Below, in pieces: positions 33,357 to 39,692 of a DNA stretch of 39,692 nt. The DNA is from Perkinsus olseni. Its lineage: Eukaryota > Perkinsozoa > Perkinsida > Perkinsidae. The position numbers and the translations under genes were made by a program. Numbering within the stretch: the first letter of the stretch is position 1; each line of letters opens with the position of its first letter. Location of the stretch: positions 1-39,692 of the forward strand of contig JABANP010000485.1 of the NCBI GenBank assembly GCA_013115135.1, in the 5' to 3' direction. Below the pieces are notes generated by a model. The model was given only the letters and a program-made list of their open reading frames with translations, did not search any database and was not told the origin of the DNA.

Positions 33357-34190
33357 CTAAAGCTTACGATAAGTTCTGATCTCGCCATCTTCGATCCGCT
33401 CTACGATAATTTGTTCACCTTCATCCCAGGGAGCGTATGAGGCCTCCTTTGTTATGGAATCAGCTTGGCCCGTCTTGGAGAACATTTCAAGTGGAAAGTC
33501 AGCCTCACGTGAATCTGGTCGGACGATAGACTCGAGAGCTATGTCGCCATCGGCTTTCCTCTTTTGGCCCACTGAGGGGTACCCGTGTCCTGAGGAACCA
33601 CCGGCTCGAGCGACTTCATGGTTTTGAGCAGATGAGCTGATAGTAAGTCTCGGGGAAAGCCGCTCTTTTCGTTCAACACGAGGACTGATGGTAGGGCTCT
33701 GGGAAGGCTGTCCTGGTATGCTCCGGCTCCCACCATTCCATCGCGTTAAAGTCACGAAAATGTAGTCGGATTCTTCATATTCTGCCTTGCGAAAGCCGCT
33801 CACCCTACAAAGCCCTAGGCTTATCGTTTTGTCATCAACTTGGCACACCAGGGTGGTGCCGAGTGCAGCATGGGATAGATCCCTGGGGAAAGCCTCACTC
33901 ACCGTCTTCATTTGCCCTACAGGATTCGCCACATTATAAGATTTCCCGTCCGCGTGCTCGAAGCTTAACTCAAAGCAGAGTGGATCCAACTGTTGTCCTG
34001 CTCTAACGTCCATTCTCAAGTCCTCCAGCGATGTAATGTTGCATTTATCGAGATCGATGATTCTGTACTCGCCCGGGACTATCGACGGAGCCTCGATGTT
34101 CTTCGCCCGATGGCCAGGGACAGGAGGCCAAGGTGTAGGCCTGGGTAGACCGAGAAGAAGAATAATACCGTAGAGTGAGTTTGCCATCAT
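33357..34190 (-). CDS. Putative secreted protein of a locally multicopy family, copy 2
   Basis: Start chosen at ATG 34190, giving MMANSLYGIILLLGLPRPTP with a signal-like core. It shares NPVGQMKTVSEAFPRDLSHA, FRKAEYEESDYIFVTLTRWN and the end DGEIRTYRKL with copy 1, but is more divergent and shorter. A segment of about 30 residues is missing before NPVGQ, and the 16-residue repeat is reduced and eroded (SPTISPRVERKERLSPR). The intact frame despite divergence suggests it has been maintained. It lies antisense about 240 bp after a VPS54 exon remnant. Function unknown. Confidence 0.7.
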   Translation of the reverse strand: MMANSLYGIILLLGLPRPTPWPPVPGHRAKNIEAPSIVPGEYRIIDLDKCNITSLEDLRMDVRAGQQLDPLCFELSFEHADGKSYNVANPVGQMKTVSEAFPRDLSHAALGTTLVCQVDDKTISLGLCRVSGFRKAEYEESDYIFVTLTRWNGGSRSIPGQPSQSPTISPRVERKERLSPRLTISSSAQNHEVARAGGSSGHGYPSVGQKRKADGDIALESIVRPDSREADFPLEMFSKTGQADSITKEASYAPWDEGEQIIVERIEDGEIRTYRKL

Positions 34191-34256
34191 GTGGATATCG
34201 GCGCAGGTAGGGCAAGGGAGACTGGGAAGCATGGGAGACGCCATGTCGCCGTACAA

Positions 34257-34815
34257 CTCGAACTAGTTGCGCAACACAACCGTGGGTGAGCTTGAAGGTA
34301 ATAGCAGTAGTGCGGGACGAACGAACCTCAAGTCAAGGAGGCTCGAACGAGGAAAAATCAAAAGGCTACTCAAAGTCTGCAATTCCGGAGAAAACCCAAG
34401 CTTAGGGCACGCGAGTACATAGCTTGAGCGGAGCGAACCGTTGCATCAATACACAGGCGAGCGAAGGTAACACGAGTTCCTTCCACAGCCACTCCTCATC
34501 GCGCTCGCCACCTCTCATCGCGCTCGCCCCCTCCGTTCAAACGACCGACGGTTGCTGTGAGCCATGGCTGACGAGTCCCGGGCATACACCTGCGATTCGC
34601 TCATATCTCTCTGGTCCAACGGAACTCCACCATGCTTTCGCCTTGCTCTTCCCATCGTTATCACATTTTCGCTTCGAACTGGAGGCGACTGGCCATCGGG
34701 CGCAAGAGTTGGACCACTCGAGAGCATCATGAGAAGTCGAACGTGGTTACCTTTAAACGCCACCGCGCTTACTGTTTCCCAATATCCCCTGACTTCTCAC
34801 TCAGTGCTTGCTCAG
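34257..34815. other. Duplicated upstream flank of the family gene, no gene seen
   Basis: About 34500-34720 resembles 22030-22210, including TCCGTTCAAACG and the sequence around GGTTGCTGTG. A short tandem duplication of CATCGCGCTCGCC occurs near 34498-34525. Open frames here are not convincing. Confidence 0.5.
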
Positions 34816-35213
34816 GTCGATCTTTGCGGTCGTTGATGACGAAGAAGGACGAGTTGAACTCTCAACTGGCCCAGCAGCTCGATACTGTTGAGGTATGGAT
34901 GGGGAGGGGCCTCTCCTTTTCTCACTGTACCCGGCAGGTTCACCTGGCAGCGAAATTGAGTATTTTCGATGAGCTGTTGGGCTCACTAAAGGACCTAGGC
35001 AGCATTCAGGCGGACATAGTGCAGGTAGAGGGCTCGGTGGTGATTGATGGTGATGGTAATGCTAATCGACTGTAACAGGCTCGTTCCACTGTCGGAACAT
35101 GCCGGGGTTCTGTCAAGGAGTTGCACTCGAGAATGCACTGCATTCTGTCAAGGTGTCTACAGCCTGATTTTCAACTGGCTAGGTGTCTGAGAAGGAGAGC
35201 GAGGTTGAACAAG
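34816..35213 (+). pseudogene. Copy of three VPS54 exons (N-terminal part)
   Basis: Copies of the exons at 11678-11754, 11798-11884 and 11936-12049 with their short introns and GT..AG ends. TAA inside the copy of intron 11885-11935 confirms that this stretch is intronic in the parent. The third exon is about 21 nt longer than in the parent and contains the hairpin AGAATGCA-C-TGCATTCT (35130-35146). No neighbouring VPS54 exons follow, so it is a fragment. Confidence 0.7.
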
Positions 35214-35616
35214 GTAAGATACGAACTCGGTACTTCCATTTTGAGGGAACGGATTTATATAGTCTGGGAGTAGGACAAGCAGTCTGTTCTGGAATAGTTG
35301 TATGCATTCGCATTGGTGTGGTATTGGATATATATACTGTATATTGCATGGAAGAGCAAGCAACTGCTGCATACATTGATCGCTAGACCCCTGCGTAATT
35401 GTCCATTATAGTAAAAAAGGTTGATAAGTTCAACAGCAGGCGTAGTGGCAGTGATGATCAGTAGATCTTTTACTTCCTCTCCACACTAGAGTGAATTGGG
35501 TGGTAATACCACTGAGTCATGACTGTAACGATATGTAGCTGTATAATGTGATTATTACTGGGTTATACCTAATTTATTCGTATTACAGCAAATAATTACA
35601 GTATTCAACAACTAAT

Positions 35617-35904
35617 ATTATTAAACTGTATAGCATTATTAAACTGTATAGCATTATTAAACTGTATAGCATTATTAAACTGTATAGCATTATTAAACTG
35701 TATAGCATTATTAAACTGTATAGCATTATTAAACTGTATAGCATTATTAAACTGTATGGCATTATTAAACTGTATAGCATTATTAAACTGTATAGCATTA
35801 TTAAACTGTATAGCATTATTAAACTGTATAGCATTATTAAACTGTATAGCATTATTAAACTGTATAGCATTATTAAACTGTATAGCATTATTAAACTGTA
35901 TAGA
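35617..35904. repeat. 18-bp minisatellite, 16 units
   Basis: ATTATTAAACTGTATAGC is repeated head to tail, almost without variation (one unit has ATGGC). All six frames stay open or periodic because the unit length is divisible by three. A single related motif (GCATTAAACTGTATAGCG) occurs near 10658, in the large intron of VPS54. The 35214-35616 stretch before it shows no gene. Confidence 0.95.
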
Positions 35905-35912
35905 ACTATTGA

Positions 35913-36016
35913 ACGGGTTCCAGCAGTTTTACGGGGAGTGTCTGAGGCCCCTCGATGACCGTCTCCTTGGGCGACCCTTTACATCCACTTCGAGGCTGTA
36001 GATCAGGGTGAGCGGC
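35913..36016 (+). pseudogene. Fragment of a PIH1-gene exon
   Basis: Matches 24876-24980 (AGCAGTTTTACGGG..., GATCAGGGTGAG) with substitutions and deletions. The donor-like GGGTGAG is kept, but the frame is broken. Confidence 0.65.
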
Positions 36017-36105
36017 GGTCGGCATCCCTGTGGAGATTTATTGGTCGCTTGAAGATGGTGGAAACTAATGATTCCCACTACTTCGAAGACATGCTGCTAC
36101 TTTCT

Positions 36106-36127
36106 GACGAACGGTTCGTCACGAACC
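36106..36127. repeat. hAT-style 22-bp excision scar, W = GACGAACC (perfect)
   Basis: GACGAAC, GGTTCGTC, ACGAACC. It lies in noncoding DNA between a PIH1 fragment and a duplicated block. Confidence 0.8.
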
Positions 36128-36254
36128 GCAAACCGTGTCCCACGCTGCTGGGACAGAGCTCGCGAAGAGCTCCAGAGCCGTTATCTTTCAATGATACCAT
36201 ACTTGGAGGATCTGAGATTCTCCAATCGATGGAAGCATTAGACTCGTCATTGAA

Positions 36255-36276
36255 TCTGCGAATCGCAGACTGTGAT
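36255..36276. repeat. hAT-style 22-bp excision scar, W = TCTGCGAT (one mismatch)
   Basis: TCTGCGA, ATCGCAGA, then CTGTGAT where CTGCGAT is expected. About 150 bp from the previous scar. Confidence 0.65.
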
Positions 36277-37163
36277 CATGAGTGCTGAACTTGGCCCGTT
36301 CAACTGGTGATAGCGGCCCGGCACCGCGTCACGATGACAGCTAACTGCTGATCTGAAGGCAGATTGAGTTAGGTCTCGAGGCGCCGAAAAGGCGTGAAGG
36401 TGGATTCGATTTACCATATGGTTTTCAATAAACCATACGCGAGATTATAGAAACTGGTAGTTAGTATACGCTTCTTATAGCCCTATCTACTCTGGGTGGG
36501 CCACTCTTGACACAGCATACGTAGTCCAGCTTCACTAAGAGGTGTGTCGAATGAGGGGACAGGGATACCTGGCTGATTTTGAGGACAGGCGGCGACTTCT
36601 ACGCATACTTCACCACTAAGAGGCTTCTCACACCGAGCAGCGGGGCGAGCATTATGTGCGTCGACTGCACCTACAAACTCATCTGGCTCGGGTTCCCGGT
36701 GTTCGTAGCCGGCGGTGTGCGGAGACCAAATACGGTAGCTAGGAATGACGGATATCATATGAAGCCGGGCGCTCATTGATTCGTTCAATATTTATTAACT
36801 ACGAATACGAAGAAGCATCAGTTGTTTCAAAGCAGTTTTCCCGCCAGGCTGAGAAGCAGTACCCGAGGATGCCGAAGCGGACGATCGCGGCTTTCGCTTT
36901 GGCACTAAGAGTTGAATAGCCCGAGTTGGTCTACGAAGAACTTTTGACAAAGGTTTGCTTGAGCTTCTGAACTCGAACAATCAATGCAGGAGTCAATGAA
37001 CTACAGTGGTATCCTGTAGAGCGCATATGTCAATCTATAAGGAGTCGACATGCGCCAGTTTTAGAACTCTACAACGGCATATACGCTGCAAATATAAGAC
37101 TGCTGCAACCATGACGTGTCTAATGCATTGACTGTGTTGAGTTTCGAGGAGAGCTCTCCTAGA

Positions 37164-37185
37164 CTAGGAGGCTCCTAGTAGGAGC
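37164..37185. repeat. hAT-style 22-bp excision scar, W = CTAGGAGC (perfect)
   Basis: CTAGGAG, GCTCCTAG, TAGGAGC. The paralogous site 20115-20122 has one W with the same flanks, so the gain is exactly 14 bases. Confidence 0.85.
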
Positions 37186-37491
37186 TCTCCTCTGTATTCC
37201 TGTTCCTTAGTCACCTCATCTAAAACTTGTCGGTTGGAATATCCGCGCTTGAATCTGAGTCTCCTCGAGAGTTGGATAATGTGGAGCTCCGTCGGCTCAT
37301 AGTCGGAGACGTATTCATTGAATTTCTTCGATACATACCCGTCTTCATACCTAAAATTTCGTTAACTACCAAAGCACCCAATCTCATTACAGTTTGGTAG
37401 CAAAACCGCCAGAGGGATCGAGCGACAAAACTTTTGTTGCTCGATCTCTCAGACAGTTCGCGGAAGAAATGAACGCTCGTGTGCTACATCA

Positions 37492-37513
37492 TGTTGCTCA
37501 GCAACAGTTGCTA
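37492..37513. repeat. hAT-style 22-bp excision scar, W = TGTTGCTA (one mismatch)
   Basis: TGTTGCT, CAGCAACA (one transition from the expected TAGCAACA), GTTGCTA. Two paralogous sites without insert exist (20417-20424 and 32873-32880), each with one W. Confidence 0.85.
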
Positions 37514-38332
37514 CAAGTGTTCGGCAGCGTATGCATGTCATTTATTCAGATACGACTGAGTAATCCAGCTTCGGCGGAATAGGAGTAGCCTGATGTGTCC
37601 AGGGGAGCTGAGTCAATGTAAGCTCGTCACTACAGTGACGCAATTGTGCAGCGCCTGCAATTTAGAACTACTACTGCCTTATGGGATGGAGTCGCGCCAT
37701 GTATCGACTAGCGACCCGATAATCATGCCTTAGACGATCGTAGCGCTAATGACGTCACTAGTGTTTCTATAGGCTCCAATCTGTCCGCTAGTGTGCTGCA
37801 ACAGGCCGAGCTGGTAGTGAGGGAGATCCATCAGGTGTGGCGGCTGTGATTTCGCAATGAGCTTGGTTCCGTCATCTTGTATGCTCGCGGAAGCGCAAAC
37901 GTCAATTAGAGAGACATAACGGGGCCGCTCGTGCCACGATAATTGTGCCATTTATGGTATCAAGAAGTTATCGCTGGGAATTGCATCGTACTATCGAACA
38001 GCAATAACAACGAGAAGATGAACACCACAGTTAACGTCGCGTATGGAAATCAACTCAACTAGAGCTTACGATAAGTTCTAATCTCGCCATCTTCCATCTG
38101 TTTTACGATTACTTGTTGTTCTCCGCCCCAAGGGGCGTGTGAGGCCTCCTCCTTCGTTGTGGAATCAGCTTGGTCCGTCGTGGAGTACTCTTCGAATGGT
38201 ATGTCAACGTAAGGTGATTTTGGTCGGAAGATGGACTCGACAATATCGCCATCAGCTTTCCTCCTTCGGCCCGCTGAGGAGTATCCGCTTGCTGGGGGAC
38301 TAGCGGCTCGAGCGGCATTAAGGGGCCCAACA

Positions 38333-38590
38333 GATGAGCTGACCGTAGGGCTCCGTAGTGGCCCTCCTCTTCGTTCAACAGATGAGCTGATGGAAGGGCT
38401 CTGTAGTGGCCGTTCTTCTCGGTCAACGGAAGAGCTGACAGTGGGGCTCTGTAGTTGCCGTTCTTCTCGGTCAACAGATGAGCTGATGGAAGGGCTCTGT
38501 AGTGGCCGTTCTTCTCGGTCAACGGAAGAGCTGACAGTGGGGCTCTGTAGTCGCCGCTCTTCTCGGTCAACGGAAGAGCTGACAGTAGGG
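38333..38590 (-). repeat. 48-bp coding minisatellite, about six units
   Basis: Same 16-residue unit as at 21193-21385, but two units longer. It ends at the MITE target site. Confidence 0.9.
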
Positions 38591-38598
38591 CTCTGTAG

Positions 38599-39157
38599 CA
38601 GGGTGTACACATCCAGGAAATTTCCGATCCGTCGGAAATTTCAGCCAGTCTTCAGAGGAAATTTCCTGAAATTTCCGTTTCCGTTGAAATGGGGAAAAAT
38701 GTCCGAATTTCCCCCTTGATTTTCTTGAAACCTCTCTGGCAATGTCAATGTGACATTGTCACATCGCACTTGATGCATCAGTGCGTCAGTCGCCTAATAA
38801 TACTGATAGACTATTAGAAATAGTCTATAAGTAATTATCTATTAGCGATAGTCTATTAGGTGCGATCAAATCGATCATCTGGGCGCGTGCTCAGCACATC
38901 CTTTACTTCTATGTTTGAGGGGCTTTCAATTTGACAGGTCGATGCTTCCGCGTTTAAAGGTTTGGAACGTCGACGCATTAGCATATCAGGCTGGACGCGT
39001 TACAACGCTACATTGCAAATCTGGCGAAATAAGGCTGGAACAGTGAGCATTCGCGAATTTCATATTTTTGAAATTTCCGCATTCGCCGGAAATTTCCGAA
39101 ATACACTTCGGAAATTTCAATGAAATTTCCGCCGTGGAAATCGATGTGCACACCCTG
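38599..39157. mobile_element. hAT-type MITE, 559 bp
   Basis: Terminal inverted repeats CAGGGTGTACACATC and GATGTGCACACCCTG match at 14 of 15 positions. An 8-bp target duplication CTCTGTAG lies at 38591-38598 and 39158-39165. The unoccupied site is seen in the family copy at about 21367. Several GGAAATTTC motifs in both orientations lie just inside each end, like the subterminal repeats of hAT elements. The interior is AT-rich with nested palindromes (TAGACTATT-AGA-AATAGTCTA at 38807-38827) and no transposase frame, so it must be moved in trans. An 8-bp duplication with a CAGGG end is diagnostic of the hAT superfamily. Confidence 0.92.
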
Positions 39158-39692
39158 CTCTGTAGGGGTCGTCCTGGGATGCTCCGACTTCCACCATTCC
39201 ATCGCGTTAAAGTCACGAAAATGTAGTCGGATTCTTCATATTCTGCCTTGCGAAAGCCCAGCACCTTGCAAAGCCCTAGGCTTATCGTGTTGTCATCATC
39301 TTGGCACACCACAGTGGTGCCTAGTGTAGCATAGGATAGATCCTCGGGGAAAGCCTCACTAACAGACTTCATTTGCCCTACAGGATTCGCCAGGTGGTAG
39401 AACTGAGGAGTCCGTCTCACCTTCCAGCACCTCCTCCGGAGATCCCCGCTCAACTGCTTGCCGTAGCGCGGGGATATCACCGGGGACATGTTCTGAACAT
39501 CATAGGTGCTGCCATACAAGTGCTCGAAGTTCAACCCAATGTATCGAGAATCCTTCTGGCGTCCTGCTTCAACGTCCATTTTCAAATCCTTCAGAGAGGT
39601 TATCTTGCTCTTATCGAGATCGATGATTCTGTACGTGCCCGGCATTATCAGCGGAGCCTCCATGTTCGCCCGATACCCAGGGACTGCGGAGC

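Larger units (their letters stand above)
36800..37836 (+). pseudogene. Third degenerate block related to VPS54 copies
   Basis: 36800-36910 matches 19856-19930 and 32240-32340 (CGAATACGAA...CAGTTTTCCCGCCAGG). 37130-37200 matches the block at 20090-20130. 37545-37834 matches the exon remnant ending EIHQ (GAGATCCATCAG|GT). Frames are lost. It ends about 220 bp before the third antisense family gene, as in the other two blocks. Confidence 0.6.
38059..39692 (-). pseudogene. Putative secreted protein of the multicopy family, copy 3, split by a MITE
   Basis: The two halves match copy 1 closely: 39663-39166 encodes MEAPLIMPGTYRIIDLDKSK through GGSRSIPGRPLQS, and 38590-38059 encodes the 16-residue repeats through DGEIRTYRKL. 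A 559-bp element with an 8-bp target duplication sits between them and introduces stops. Upstream similarity to copy 1 ends near 39688, at the window edge, so the signal peptide is not seen. Apart from the insertion the coding sequence is well preserved, which makes the disruption look recent. Confidence 0.8.

Noticed and set aside
35617..35904. CRISPR-like array
   Set aside because: Units are contiguous with no spacers, in a eukaryotic context; it is a minisatellite.
13970..37513. Replication template switching as the cause of the 22-bp scars
   Set aside because: Template switching can make hairpins, but it does not predict a fixed 8-base unit, a constant 14-base gain and the loss of exactly one base from each target copy. 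It is kept only as the alternative to test.
18100..37836. The VPS54-like blocks as extra functional VPS54 genes
   Set aside because: They lack the N-terminal and C-terminal parts in one reading order, contain stops in conserved exons, and are interrupted by antisense genes and insertions.

Overview
This is eukaryotic nuclear DNA from an alveolate protist. Perkinsus or a close relative is the best guess, not a proof. The genes are split by many canonical GT..AG introns, several only 43-51 nt long. One protein carries an RRM of a kind I associate with dinoflagellates and perkinsids. A multicopy family of small, apparently secreted proteins recurs. No bacterial operon logic is visible. Most long open frames are shadows, so the genes below were rebuilt by joining exons whose phases agree and whose products match known families.

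Left part (1-9.6 kb): an acyl-protein thioesterase runs off the left edge (minus). It is followed by an unrecognised multi-exon gene whose introns and flanks hold tRNA-derived SINE-like elements, a low-complexity stretch, an intronless RRM protein, a small arginine-rich (probably mitochondrial) protein, a tRNA-Arg(CCU), a 92-residue hypothetical protein and a TIP30/HTATIP2-like NAD(P)-binding protein.

Middle and right part (9.7-39.7 kb): an apparently intact VPS54 gene (GARP tethering complex) spans 9722-16921. A PIH1-domain gene (23017-25327) and a mitochondrial helical-repeat-like gene (26708-28492) lie downstream. Around them, pieces of VPS54 and of the PIH1 gene have been copied repeatedly (17.1-20.7, 28.7-33.1, 34.8-36.0 and 36.8-37.8 kb). 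After each degenerate copy of one particular VPS54 exon comes an antisense gene of the putative secreted family (20928-21959, 33357-34190, 38059-39692). The last of these is broken by a 559-bp hAT-type MITE with a perfect 8-bp target duplication.

The main discovery is a very specific 22-bp scar found 11 times, only between 13.9 and 37.6 kb. If an 8-mer W is written pXq, with X six bases, each scar reads pX, then the reverse complement of all of W, then Xq: 7+8+7 bases, a net gain of 14. Paralogous copies without the scar show exactly one W at four of these sites. This is what hAT transposase chemistry predicts if 8-bp target duplications form hairpins with one unpaired base, are opened eight bases back, and are rejoined by annealing. 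The window therefore looks like a graveyard of hAT-MITE excisions, and the scars differ between duplicated copies. Additional single-base-loop hairpins with arms up to 18 bp may be one-sided versions of the same event.
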